Below, one piece after another: positions 7,660 through 16,793 of a stretch of 32,517 nucleotides of DNA. How positions within the stretch are numbered: position 1 is the first letter of the stretch; each line of letters begins with the position of its first letter. The notes under the pieces were generated by a model. It made no database searches. It saw only the letters and a program-made list of their open reading frames with translations, and was not told where the DNA came from. The DNA lies in contig VGLH01000039.1 of assembly GCA_016866785.1 (NCBI GenBank), forward strand, positions 1 through 32,517, read 5' to 3'. This DNA is from Candidatus Poribacteria bacterium. GTDB lineage: Bacteria; Poribacteria; WGA-4E; GCA-2687025. The translations under genes and the position numbers were made by a program.

Positions 7660-8583
7660 GTGAGTGTCGATCTGGAGCAGCGCGCGAGCGATCCGATCGC
7701 CGTACCGAAGATCGTATCTGACGCTGACGTGTGCCATTTCGTCGATAAGGGATTCCTCGTCGTCCCGAACCTGATGACTGTCGATGAAATCGCCGATCTG
7801 CGCCAGGACACGGTGAACTTGGCGCGCGGCGCCTACCCGTGCGACTCCCTGAAACCCCTGCCGGGCGATATGTCCGATACCGAGGCGCTCGCCAACATCC
7901 TGTGCATCCATCAACCGCACTACATCAGTCCGGTGATGGAGAAGTACGTCCGCCACCCACGCATCTGCGGTGTGCTGAGTCAGATCACGGCGGCGCATCT
8001 GCCTCACTGGGATGGCAGCGCCAAGTGCATGCAATCGATGTTGTTCGTCAAGCCGCCGGGATTCCAGGGGCAGGCGTGGCATCAGGACGAAGTCTACATC
8101 CCGACAAGGGACCGCTCGCTCATCGGCGCGTGGATCGCCATGGACGACGCGACCATCGAGAACGGCTGCTTGTGGATCATTCCCGGATCGCACCGATCCG
8201 GGTACCTGTACCCCCAGCGAGAGCACAAGAACCCCGAGGAGTTCGATTTCGCCGGGGAGAGCTACGGCTTCGACGAGACCGCCGAGGTGCCCGTCGAGGT
8301 GAGCTGCGGTTCCGTCGTGTTCTTCAACGGCTATCTGCTGCACCGCTCGCGGAAGAACCGCAGCGGCATCTATCGACGGGTTCTGGTGAATCACTACTGC
8401 AACGCATGGTCGCTGCTGCCGTGGAGTATGCGCGAGGGCGAACGTCCCGCGACCGCCGACCGGCGAGCGATTGTCCACGTGTCCGGCGTCGACCCTTACG
8501 CGTGGAAGGGCGTCGAAACGCCGCCGAACAACGTGTGGCTGCGGACGTGTCAGGCGAACACGGAAACCAAGTCGCAGCCGTAA
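7660..8583 (+). CDS. Phytanoyl-CoA dioxygenase (PhyH) family protein
   Basis: 307 residues from a GTG with GGGAGG 8 nt upstream; the open frame extends further 5' but runs antisense to the previous gene. This is a cupin-fold Fe(II)/2-oxoglutarate-dependent oxygenase. The iron triad is visible as H141-Q-D143 and a distal His in Y-L-L-H (H228), with arginines just after it for 2-oxoglutarate. The segment D-D-A-T-I-E-N-G-C-L-W-I-I-P-G-S-H is the PhyH family signature. The substrate is unknown; bacterial members hydroxylate varied small molecules. It is followed 37 nt later by the AAA-ATPase gene. It is one of three divergent PhyH paralogues in the window. Confidence 0.92.
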   Translation: MSVDLEQRASDPIAVPKIVSDADVCHFVDKGFLVVPNLMTVDEIADLRQDTVNLARGAYPCDSLKPLPGDMSDTEALANILCIHQPHYISPVMEKYVRHPRICGVLSQITAAHLPHWDGSAKCMQSMLFVKPPGFQGQAWHQDEVYIPTRDRSLIGAWIAMDDATIENGCLWIIPGSHRSGYLYPQREHKNPEEFDFAGESYGFDETAEVPVEVSCGSVVFFNGYLLHRSRKNRSGIYRRVLVNHYCNAWSLLPWSMREGERPATADRRAIVHVSGVDPYAWKGVETPPNNVWLRTCQANTETKSQP

Positions 8584-8620
8584 CGGTCGGCGCGACGACG
8601 TCGGAGGCTCTGCCCGGACG

Positions 8621-10372
8621 ATGATTACGCGCGTGATCATCCGGAACTTCAAGCGATTCGAAGAGCAGGAGTTCGGCGACCTCGGCAGCCTCCACTTGTT
8701 GGTCGGGCAGAACAACTCCGGCAAGAGCACGCTCCTTCAGGCGCTTGCGATCTGGTCCTTCTGCATCGAGCAGTTCAGGATGTCTGCGCGAAGTGGTGAG
8801 CGCGCCATCGAGATCACGCTGCCGAATTTCACACCGTTGCCGTTGCCTGAGTTCCGACTTCTGTGGCTGAACAAGACGGAACGCAAGTATACACAGCTTA
8901 GTGACCCCGCGTCAGGCAAGATGAAGCGAGTTCAGGAGTTCATCCGCATTGAGTTGGACGTCGAGTGGCAGACTCGCGTTGGTACCTCCCATCAGTTCCG
9001 CGTTGAGCTTCGATACCAGACGCGACAGACCGTTTACGCAAGACCGGTTGGAGGATGGGAGCGATTCCGTGCATTGGACCGCGAAGGAGCCTTTCCTCGC
9101 GTCGTCTATGTGCCTCCGACATCCAATATCGAGGATCGAGAGCAATGGGTTGACGATCCTGTGCTGGGCGCGCGGGTGGGACGCGGCCAGCCTGGTAGCA
9201 TCGTCCGTAACGTGCTTCTTCGCACTGCTGAACGGCAAGGTGGACTGGGCGTTCGGACTCCATTCGGAGAACTGACGTCAAGGGTCAAGGACTGGTTCGG
9301 CGTAGACGTATGCCAGCCGGAGTACCGGCGAGGGCAAGACCAGTACATCACATCCGTCTACCGCACCGCGGATCAGGTTGAACTCGATTGGGTCAACGCT
9401 GGGAGTGGACTCCTTCAGACTCTCATTGTGCTCTCGTTCCTCTACGGATTCGAACCCGACGTCTTGTTACTGGACGAACCCGACGCGCACCTTCATGTGA
9501 ACCTGCAGCGGTCGCTGCTGCAGTTCCTGAGCAAGACCGCGCGCGAAGAGTCTGTACAGATGCTCATCGCGACGCATGCAGAGGAGTTCATCCGCAACGT
9601 CGACGCGTCGCAGATCACGTTCCTGACACCGGGAGGACCGCGACCCATCAAGCGCGTCGAAGCTGCAACGTTCGCGCTCAGCGAGATCAGCAACCTCGAT
9701 CTGGTGAACCTGATCGAAAGGCGCGTTTTCGTCTACGTCGAAGGAGAAACGGACGCGGAACTCCTGCGCGCATGGGCGGGCGTGCTGGACGGAACGGCGG
9801 AGTTCGAGGGGATCGAGTCGGCTATAGAATCGCGCGTCGCGTTCATCCCGCTTGGCGGGGGCAGCGCCGACGAAATGAAAGAACGCGCGGATCGGCACTT
9901 CGACGGCGCTCGCCTTCTCAGCGACAGAGCGGAGCGTGTGATGTTGCTCGATCGGAACAACCGGGCGACACTGCCGGCGGACACAGACGGGAATCCTGTC
10001 CTGCGCGTGTGGAAGCGGCGGCACGTTGAGAACTACCTGTTGATTCCTCATCCGTGGCAAAGGGTTGTCGAACGCGATTTCGAGCTCCACCGCAACATAG
10101 TCGACGGGTTCTTCTTCGACGAGCAGGGCTTCTCGGATCGAACCGATTGGCTTTCGGACACCGTCGAGAGTCTGAACACAAGCCGCGCCAAACTGCTGCT
10201 TTTCGACGCGCGGCAAGCGCTGAACCATTACGATGCGCTGAACGCGCGCCTCTACGACCACGGTCTGATCTATACGCGCCATGACATCGCCAGCGCGATG
10301 CGCCCCGAGGAAGTGCACCGGGACGTTCGAGACGTGCTCCGGCTGATCTACGACAAGACGCGCGTGCCATAG
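8621..10372 (+). CDS. AAA (ABC/SMC-like) ATPase with C-terminal TOPRIM-like domain, OLD/PARIS-like
   Basis: 583 residues from the ATG at 8621 (GGAGG 13 nt upstream). The N-terminus I-R-N-F-K-R-F plus Walker A G-Q-N-N-S-G-K-S-T (29-37), an ABC-type signature region with G-S-G-L-L-Q, Walker B L-L-L-D-E-P-D (D285/E286) and the switch histidine in I-A-T-H-A-E-E define an AAA15/AAA21-type ATPase. The C-terminal part starts with Y-V-E-G-E-T-D (E374) and has L-L-D-R-N (D444). These resemble TOPRIM acidic motifs. The segment R-R-H-V-E-N-Y-L-L (E470) is typical of OLD-like and DUF4435/AriB-like proteins. Related proteins act in anti-phage defence as nucleases or toxins; that role is inferred here. Part of the gene has lower GC (56% in 8881-9060), hinting at transfer. 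Confidence 0.85.
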   Translation: MITRVIIRNFKRFEEQEFGDLGSLHLLVGQNNSGKSTLLQALAIWSFCIEQFRMSARSGERAIEITLPNFTPLPLPEFRLLWLNKTERKYTQLSDPASGKMKRVQEFIRIELDVEWQTRVGTSHQFRVELRYQTRQTVYARPVGGWERFRALDREGAFPRVVYVPPTSNIEDREQWVDDPVLGARVGRGQPGSIVRNVLLRTAERQGGLGVRTPFGELTSRVKDWFGVDVCQPEYRRGQDQYITSVYRTADQVELDWVNAGSGLLQTLIVLSFLYGFEPDVLLLDEPDAHLHVNLQRSLLQFLSKTAREESVQMLIATHAEEFIRNVDASQITFLTPGGPRPIKRVEAATFALSEISNLDLVNLIERRVFVYVEGETDAELLRAWAGVLDGTAEFEGIESAIESRVAFIPLGGGSADEMKERADRHFDGARLLSDRAERVMLLDRNNRATLPADTDGNPVLRVWKRRHVENYLLIPHPWQRVVERDFELHRNIVDGFFFDEQGFSDRTDWLSDTVESLNTSRAKLLLFDARQALNHYDALNARLYDHGLIYTRHDIASAMRPEEVHRDVRDVLRLIYDKTRVP

Positions 10373-10392
10373 AGCGAAGGGGATACCCTGAC

Positions 10393-11424
10393 ATGAAACT
10401 CGGCATGGGCATCTACGCGGGCATGGCGACGGACCGCAACCTCCAGTTCGCCCGCCAGATCGGCGTCGGACACATCGTCCAGCACCTCCCCGGCGAGGAG
10501 ACCTTCCCCTCGGCGCGAGAAGGCTACTGGTCCTACGACGACCTGGCGCGCCTGCGAGTCCATATCGAGAGTCACGGTTTGGCGCTCGCCGCCATCGAGA
10601 ACTTCGCCCCGCATCACTGGGATCAGGTGCTGCTCGACTTGCCCGGCAAGGCGGCGCAGATGGAGAACCTCAAGAAGACCATCCGCAACATGGGCAAGGC
10701 GGGGATTCCCGTCATGGGTTACTACTTCAGTCTGGCGGGTGTCTGGGGACGCGTCTCCGGCGAGTTCGCGCGCGGCGGGGCGACGTCGGTCGGCTTCCTG
10801 GAGGATCAGGCTCCCGAACAGAAGCCCATTCCCCACGGCGAAGTCTGGGGCACCCGCGTCCGATCCGACGTGCCTCCGGGTGACATCGGGACTGTCACAC
10901 ACGAGCAGATGTGGAGCCGCCTCGAGTACTTCCTGACGAACCTGGTGCCCGTCGCCGAGGCAGCCGGCGTTCGGCTCGCCGCGCACCCCGACGATCCGCC
11001 GCTACCCGTGCTGCGCGGTACGGCACGCCTCATCACGCACCCCGACTACTACCGACGACTGCTCGACATCGCTCCGAGCTCGTCCAACGCCATCGAGTTC
11101 TGCCAGGGAACCGTGTCCGAGATGCAGGGGGCTGATGTCTACGACGCGATCCGCCGGTACGCCTCCGAGGGAAAGATCGCGTACGTGCACTTTCGGAACG
11201 TCCGTGGGAAGGTTCCCAACTACCGCGAGGTCTTCATCGACGAGGGCGACGTCGATATGGTAAAAGCCCTGCGCGCCTACGCCGAATCCGGCTACGACGG
11301 CGTTCTGATCCCCGACCACACGCCAGCGACCGCCTGCGACGCGCCGTGGCATGCCGGAATCGCGTACGCGATCGGTTACATGCGCGCCGCGATGACGGTC
11401 TTGGGCATTCCCATCGAGTCTTAG
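10393..11424 (+). CDS. uxuA: Mannonate dehydratase-like TIM-barrel enzyme
   Basis: 343 residues. The UxuA family pattern is clear: A-A-H-P-D-D-P-P near residue 197, F-C-Q-G-T near residue 236, V-H-F-R-N-V near residue 261, E-V-F-I-D-E-G-D near residue 275 and I-P-D-H-T-P near residue 308, then W-H-A-G-I-A-Y-A-I-G-Y. These include the His, Cys and Asp metal ligands known for the family. UxuA converts D-mannonate to 2-keto-3-deoxy-gluconate in uronate breakdown. At 343 residues it is shorter than the E. coli enzyme (394), as in many non-enteric homologues, so substrate identity is moderately certain. It starts 20 nt after the AAA-ATPase gene. The nearby FAH-family hydrolase might act on keto-deoxy acids (inference). 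Confidence 0.85.
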   Translation: MKLGMGIYAGMATDRNLQFARQIGVGHIVQHLPGEETFPSAREGYWSYDDLARLRVHIESHGLALAAIENFAPHHWDQVLLDLPGKAAQMENLKKTIRNMGKAGIPVMGYYFSLAGVWGRVSGEFARGGATSVGFLEDQAPEQKPIPHGEVWGTRVRSDVPPGDIGTVTHEQMWSRLEYFLTNLVPVAEAAGVRLAAHPDDPPLPVLRGTARLITHPDYYRRLLDIAPSSSNAIEFCQGTVSEMQGADVYDAIRRYASEGKIAYVHFRNVRGKVPNYREVFIDEGDVDMVKALRAYAESGYDGVLIPDHTPATACDAPWHAGIAYAIGYMRAAMTVLGIPIES

Positions 11425-11450
11425 CACCGCGTTTCAGGAGGCCTGCGACG

Positions 11451-14400
11451 GTGGCATCACGTCGGTTCGCGTTCGCTGTCCTGTGCGTGCTGCTCGCTCG
11501 CGCATCCCTGGCAACCGCCGCCTATGTTCCCGATGAGGCAATGGTGCGCGGGATGAACCGCGCCGTCGGCCTCATGGAGCAGTTCCGCTTCACCGACGCG
11601 GCAACAGCGTTCGACGCCCTCGCCGCCAGGGCTCCCACTTGGGCGGTGGCGCACCTGAACGCGGGCATCGCGCACCTGAACGCGCTTTCGGACCCGTCGA
11701 AGCCCGGTGGGGCTCTCGACAAGGCGGAAGCCGCGTTCAGGAAGGCTGCCGAGCTCGACCCGATGATGCCCAATGCGCCCTACTGTCTCGGCATGTTGAG
11801 CCGGTACCGAGGCGATTCCACGGCAGCACTCAAGTACTTCCAGGAGGCGCTCAGGTTGAGCCCGGAAGACCCCGATGCGCTCTACTTCATCGGCACGATG
11901 CTGCTCTCGTCGGGGCAGATGGAAGCATCCGTCGACTACTTCCGACGAGCCATTGAGCGGAACCCGTACCTGCTGTCGGCGCACTACTCGCTCGCACAGG
12001 CGCTCATACGGCTCCAGGAACGACAAGAGGCATTGAGCGTCTTGGCGACGTTCCAGCGACTCGACGCCGCGAAGGTGGGCGTCAAGCGCGCCGTCGCCTA
12101 CACGGAGATGGGTTCGCTCGCGGACGTGGTCCGCCTCTTCCCGCCCGCCAAGGACGCTCCCCGCGCGAGCAAACTTGCCGTGCGATTCACCACGACGGAC
12201 GCGGGTCTGACGCTATCGCACGCCGGAAAGGGCGTGCCGCTCGCATTCGCCGCCAACGACGCCGCGAGCCTCGGCGGATCGCTGGGGATCGGCGACGTGG
12301 ACGGCGACGAGGACCTGGATATCGTGGCTCCGGCAGTCCGAATGACCGACGGAACGGTTCGTGACGTGCTCTATGTGAACGCCAACGGGCGGTTCCGAAG
12401 TCAGCCGCTTCCGAATAGCCGGGCGAGTTCCGCGCGGGATTCGGTCGCTGCCCTGTTCGGTGACTACGACGGCGACGGGAACGCCGATCTGTATCTTCTT
12501 CGCTCAGGTCCGAACGCGTTGCTGCGCGGCGATGGAAAGGGTTCGTTTGCCGATGTGACCGATGCAGCCGGAGCATCCGGAGGCGACGCGCGCTCGCTGG
12601 CTGGCGCGTGGTCCGACGCCGACCACGACGGCGACCTCGACCTGCTGATCCTCAACGCGGACGGCTTGGCGCTTCTTCGGAACAACGGCAACGGTTCGTT
12701 CGCGGACGTGACGGCGAGTTCGGGTCTTGGCGATTTGCCTGGGAACCCTTGGGGGCTCTCGCTCGCGGACTTCGACAACGACGCGGACGTGGATGCGCTG
12801 ATCGTCCCTCGGAGCGGCTCGGCGCAGCTTCGACTGAACCAGCGCCTGAACCAGTGGGCAACCGGTCCGTCGCCATCACCGTTCGTGTCGAGCGCTGTGT
12901 CGGTGCTCACGGCGGACTTCGACAAGGACGGCGACGCCGATGTGCTGGCGCTCCTTGGCGATTCGACCCCGGCGCGGCTCTACCGGAACCGAGGCGACGG
13001 CTCCTTCGAGGCGTACGAGTGGAGCGATCGCGTTACGGGCAGCACCGGCGCGCTCATCGACTACGACAACGACGGCGCGGTGGACGTCTTTATCGCCAAC
13101 GGGAAGGTCGGAGGGGAGAAGTCGGGTCACTGCGTTCTCCTCGCGAACGACGGCGCTGGTCGGCTGACCGACGTCTCGAACACTGTGGGGCTCGCCGGCG
13201 TCGTCATCGCGAACGCGCGCGGCGCGGCAGGTGTGGACATCGACAGCGACGGCGACAGCGATCTGGTCATCGCCCGCAACGGCGACACGCCGGTCGTCCT
13301 GCGGAACGATGGAGCCAATCGCCACAAGTGGTTGTCGATCCGACTCGCCGGCAAGATGGCGAATCGGCTCGGGTACGGCTCGACGGTCGAGGTGAAGTGC
13401 GGCAGTCTCTGGCAGAAGTCGGAGCTACAGATGGTCGGCGGCGTCGGGGCGTCGTCGAGCCCTCGTCTTGAGTTCGGGTTAGCGGACGCCTCGACGGCGG
13501 ATTTCGTGCGGATCGTGTGGTCCAACGCGGTGCTGCAGTCGGAGCTCGAGGTGGCGGCGAACCAGCGGCTGACCATCCCAGAGGTGCAGCGGAAGGCGTC
13601 TTCGTGCCCGATCCTGTTCGCTTGGAACGGAGAGCGGTTCGAGTTCGTGACCGACTTCATGGGAGGGGGCGGCATCGGCTTCTTCGTCGCGCCCAGCGCG
13701 TACGGACCTCCCGATCCTTCGGAGCGCGTGCGTATCGAAGGCTCCCAACTCCGCGAAAGAGACGGCGAGCTCCAGCTCCGAGTCATGGAACCGATGGAGG
13801 AGGTCGCCTACGTCGATGAGTTGCGTCTGACAGCGGTCGATCATCCGGTCGGCACCGAGGTCTACCCGGACGAGCGCTTCTCGACGGACGGTCAGATGCC
13901 ATCCGGCAAGCCGTACGTCTACGAACGCCGCATTCATCCGATCCGAGCCATCGACCAGGATGGAGCAGACTGGACGGAGACCGTGACAGACCGAGATCGC
14001 AGATACCCGACTCTCGACCGCCATCCCCGGTTCCTCGGCTATCTCGCCCGCGTGCACTCGCTCGAACTCGACTTCGGAAACCGGTTCTCGACGCTCGACG
14101 CGTCTAAGCCGTGTGTGCTGAACCTGTACGGATGGATCGAGTACCCCTACTCGCATGTCGTCTACGCGGCTCAGCAGGCTGGGATCGAGGGCTCCGGCAT
14201 GAGCGTCGACGTTAGGACCGGCGGAGGCGACTGGCGAACCGTTCTGACGTCCGCTGGCTATCCGGCAGGCATGCCCAAGACGATGACGCTGGACATCAGC
14301 CCGTACGTAACGCCAGACACACAGGCGATCCGACTGCGGACCAACATGGAGATCTACATCGACGAGGCGTTCATCGCGCAGGATGTGGGCACGGACGCCG

Positions 14401-14864
14401 TTCGCCAGACGCAGATACGGGCATCGCGGGCGACACTCGAACACGCCGGCTACCCGCGCGAAGCCAGCCCAGACGGCAGGATGCCGCGTCTCTACGACTA
14501 CTCGACGATGGATCGCACCTACGCCTTCCGCAACACGCGGGGGGTCCACACGCGGTACGGCGACGTAACGCCCGTCGTCGCCGATGCCGACGACCAATAC
14601 GTCATCCTGGGGCGCGGCGAGGAGCTCGCGGTCGCGTTCAGCGCTGCGGACCTCCCGCCAATCCCGGAGGGCTACGAGCGCACGTATCTGTTCGACACCT
14701 TCGGCTACTGCAAGGATATGGACCTCTACACGGCGTTCCCCGACACCGTCGAGCCGCTGCCCTTCCGAGCCATGTCCGGCTATCCCTACGCGTCCACCGA
14801 GTCCTATCCCGACACGACGGCGATCCGGCAGTACCGTGCGACCTACCAGACGCGCGAGAAATGA
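11451..14864 (+). CDS. Secreted TPR / VCBS (FG-GAP) repeat / ASPIC-UnbV protein
   Basis: 1137 residues from a GTG with AGGAGG 9 nt upstream. Layout: signal peptide (1 to about 23, ending A-T-A-A); TPR-like helices (about 30-205) with A-L-x-Y-F-Q-E-A-L-R-L-S-P and similar; at least seven calcium-binding FG-GAP/VCBS loops (about 280-600) such as D-V-D-G-D-E-D-L-D, D-Y-D-G-D-G-N-A-D and D-I-D-S-D-G-D-S-D; an ASPIC/UnbV domain (about 626-713) with G-Y-G-S-T-V-E-V and V-R-I-V-W-S-N; then about 420 residues (718-1137) that I cannot assign, opening with F-A-W-N-G-E-R-F-E-F-V-T-D. It is probably an exported propeller-type binding protein. The next gene starts 4 nt downstream, so the pair is likely co-translated. 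Confidence 0.9.
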   Translation: MASRRFAFAVLCVLLARASLATAAYVPDEAMVRGMNRAVGLMEQFRFTDAATAFDALAARAPTWAVAHLNAGIAHLNALSDPSKPGGALDKAEAAFRKAAELDPMMPNAPYCLGMLSRYRGDSTAALKYFQEALRLSPEDPDALYFIGTMLLSSGQMEASVDYFRRAIERNPYLLSAHYSLAQALIRLQERQEALSVLATFQRLDAAKVGVKRAVAYTEMGSLADVVRLFPPAKDAPRASKLAVRFTTTDAGLTLSHAGKGVPLAFAANDAASLGGSLGIGDVDGDEDLDIVAPAVRMTDGTVRDVLYVNANGRFRSQPLPNSRASSARDSVAALFGDYDGDGNADLYLLRSGPNALLRGDGKGSFADVTDAAGASGGDARSLAGAWSDADHDGDLDLLILNADGLALLRNNGNGSFADVTASSGLGDLPGNPWGLSLADFDNDADVDALIVPRSGSAQLRLNQRLNQWATGPSPSPFVSSAVSVLTADFDKDGDADVLALLGDSTPARLYRNRGDGSFEAYEWSDRVTGSTGALIDYDNDGAVDVFIANGKVGGEKSGHCVLLANDGAGRLTDVSNTVGLAGVVIANARGAAGVDIDSDGDSDLVIARNGDTPVVLRNDGANRHKWLSIRLAGKMANRLGYGSTVEVKCGSLWQKSELQMVGGVGASSSPRLEFGLADASTADFVRIVWSNAVLQSELEVAANQRLTIPEVQRKASSCPILFAWNGERFEFVTDFMGGGGIGFFVAPSAYGPPDPSERVRIEGSQLRERDGELQLRVMEPMEEVAYVDELRLTAVDHPVGTEVYPDERFSTDGQMPSGKPYVYERRIHPIRAIDQDGADWTETVTDRDRRYPTLDRHPRFLGYLARVHSLELDFGNRFSTLDASKPCVLNLYGWIEYPYSHVVYAAQQAGIEGSGMSVDVRTGGGDWRTVLTSAGYPAGMPKTMTLDISPYVTPDTQAIRLRTNMEIYIDEAFIAQDVGTDAVRQTQIRASRATLEHAGYPREASPDGRMPRLYDYSTMDRTYAFRNTRGVHTRYGDVTPVVADADDQYVILGRGEELAVAFSAADLPPIPEGYERTYLFDTFGYCKDMDLYTAFPDTVEPLPFRAMSGYPYASTESYPDTTAIRQYRATYQTREK

Positions 14865-14868
14865 CGGC

Positions 14869-16782
14869 GTGACGCCGCGCGCCGTGATCATCGGCGCGGC
14901 GCTGATCCCGGTATCGTGCTTCTGGATCACGAACTCGGAGATGGCGACTGGCGTCACCGAGATCACTTCGACCTCCCTCCTCATCGGCGCGGTCTTCATC
15001 CTGTTCTGCCTGGTGCTCGCGAACGTCGCGACGGAGCGCGTTTCACCGCGTTACGCCCTGACTGGCGGCGAGATGCTGACCATCTACGTAATGGTCACGC
15101 TCGCGATGAGCATCAACGGGATCGGCATGTTCGGCTTCCTAACGACGGCTCTGACGAATCCCTACTACTACGCGACCCTTGAGAACCGGTGGCGCGACTA
15201 CTGGACGCCGATGCCCTCGTGGTTCGCCCCGCAGAGCCCAACGGCGATCGCGCACTTCTACGAGGGAAACTCGACCCTCTACACGCCGGATCATCTGCGG
15301 TCTTGGCTCGTTCCAAGCATCGTCTGGGCGGGGTTCACGGCAGCGCTGCTCTGGACGACGTTCTGCCTGAACGCGATCCTGCGCCGCCGCTGGAGCGAGC
15401 AGGAGCAGCTCACCTATCCGATTACGACGCTGCCTGTCGAGATGAGTCTTCGCGAGCACCGATTCACGGACTACTTCGCGAACCGATGGCTCTGGCTCGG
15501 GTTCGTCATCCCGTGCGTCATCCAGTCGTGGAACAGCGTCCAGTTCCACGTGCCGTCGCTGCCGTATATCCCCGTGAAGCCGTTCGACGTCGGATACCTG
15601 TTCCGCGACCGACCGTGGAACGCCGTCGGATGGGTTCCCGTCGGGTTCCACCCGTCGGTGATCGGGCTGACGTTCTTCATCCCGCTGGACGTGTCGTTCA
15701 GTTGTTGGGCGTTCTACGTATTGCGCAAGCTCCAAGACGTGTTCGCCTCGGCGGCGGGGCTTCGCGGATACGTCGCAGGCATCCGGTTCCCAGGTCACGC
15801 GGAGCAGGGAGCCGGCGCGTGGCTGGGGCTTTCGGCGATCGCTCTGTGGCTGAGCCGCAGCCATCTGCGCGCCGTGTGGCGCATGGCACTCGGCAGGAAC
15901 CGCGCAGCGGACGACGACGAGCCGATGCCGTACCGCCTTGCGTCAGCGGGCTTCGCGGCGGGCATGGTGCTTCTGTGCGGCTTCGCGGTTGCGGCGGGCA
16001 TCCGGTTGTGGGTAGCTGTCGCGTTCTTCGGGCTCTACGTCGTCTACATGCTCGCCTTGACACGCATCCGCAGCGAGGGCGGGGTCATCTGGCACTTCGG
16101 ACCCTGGCGGAACCCGGCGGAGCTCCTCGTCGACGCGGTCGGTTCGCGACGGATCGGTCCCGCGAGCCTGGTTCCGCTGACCGTTCTCCAATGGTTCAAT
16201 CTGGACTATCGCTGCGCGCCGATGCCTCACCAGTTGGAGGGAATGCACATCGGCAGACGAGCGCGTCTGCCGCTCCGACAGTTCACCGGGGTCATGCTCC
16301 TGGCGATGGGTCTCGGCATCGTGTTCAGCTTGTGGACGGTGCTCCATATGTACTACGCGAAGGGAGCCGGCACGCCCAACGTGAACCCCTGGCGGATGCA
16401 GATGGGGCTGATTCCGTACCGATGGCTGCGCGGATGGCTCGACAACCCCTCGGGCGCGGATGCCGCGAGTATGGGAACCGTCGGGCTCGGGTTCGCCGCC
16501 GTGACGTTCCTGAGCTTCATGCACCTCCGATTCGTGTCGTGGGCCCTGCATCCCATCGGGTACGCGGTGGGTACCACGTTCATCATCGACCTGATCTGGA
16601 TGCCGATGTTCGTCTCGTGGGCGCTGAAGGTGATCGTGTTGCGCGTCGGCGGCATCCGGGCATATCGAAAGGCGCTGCCCTTCTTCATCGGTCTGCTGCT
16701 TGGCGATTACGTGATCGCCTGCCTGTGGAGCATCGCTGGCGTGATCCTGGACATACCGATGTATCGCGTGTTCCCCAACTGA
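14869..16782 (+). CDS. Polytopic membrane protein, DUF6785/DUF6784-like
   Basis: 637 residues from a GTG 4 nt after the previous stop; the SD is weak, consistent with translational coupling. Many hydrophobic segments alternate with short loops: paired helices in the first 80 residues, a large soluble loop rich in Trp/Tyr/Pro, then further helices to the C-terminus. Characteristic stretches include G-G-E-M-L-T-I-Y, Q-L-T-Y-P-I-T-T-L-P, R-I-R-S-E-G-G-V-I-W-H-F-G-P and Q-W-F-N-L-D-Y-R. I associate this architecture with the DUF6785/DUF6784 family common in Planctomycetes and Poribacteria-like genomes; its function is unknown and a transporter role is a guess. Co-occurrence with the exported VCBS protein may be meaningful. 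Confidence 0.82.
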   Translation: MTPRAVIIGAALIPVSCFWITNSEMATGVTEITSTSLLIGAVFILFCLVLANVATERVSPRYALTGGEMLTIYVMVTLAMSINGIGMFGFLTTALTNPYYYATLENRWRDYWTPMPSWFAPQSPTAIAHFYEGNSTLYTPDHLRSWLVPSIVWAGFTAALLWTTFCLNAILRRRWSEQEQLTYPITTLPVEMSLREHRFTDYFANRWLWLGFVIPCVIQSWNSVQFHVPSLPYIPVKPFDVGYLFRDRPWNAVGWVPVGFHPSVIGLTFFIPLDVSFSCWAFYVLRKLQDVFASAAGLRGYVAGIRFPGHAEQGAGAWLGLSAIALWLSRSHLRAVWRMALGRNRAADDDEPMPYRLASAGFAAGMVLLCGFAVAAGIRLWVAVAFFGLYVVYMLALTRIRSEGGVIWHFGPWRNPAELLVDAVGSRRIGPASLVPLTVLQWFNLDYRCAPMPHQLEGMHIGRRARLPLRQFTGVMLLAMGLGIVFSLWTVLHMYYAKGAGTPNVNPWRMQMGLIPYRWLRGWLDNPSGADAASMGTVGLGFAAVTFLSFMHLRFVSWALHPIGYAVGTTFIIDLIWMPMFVSWALKVIVLRVGGIRAYRKALPFFIGLLLGDYVIACLWSIAGVILDIPMYRVFPN

Positions 16783-16793
16783 GGTTGCGAGAC

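Noticed and set aside
7495-8730. A long minus-strand open frame opposite the PhyH gene
   Set aside because: The PhyH signature residues and SD are on the plus strand; the antisense frame has no domain and crosses the promoter region.
13479-14999. A 506-codon open frame on the minus strand opposite the VCBS/ASPIC-UnbV gene
   Set aside because: It is Arg/Val-rich shadow coding without recognisable domains; the plus-strand frame carries clear domains and a good SD.
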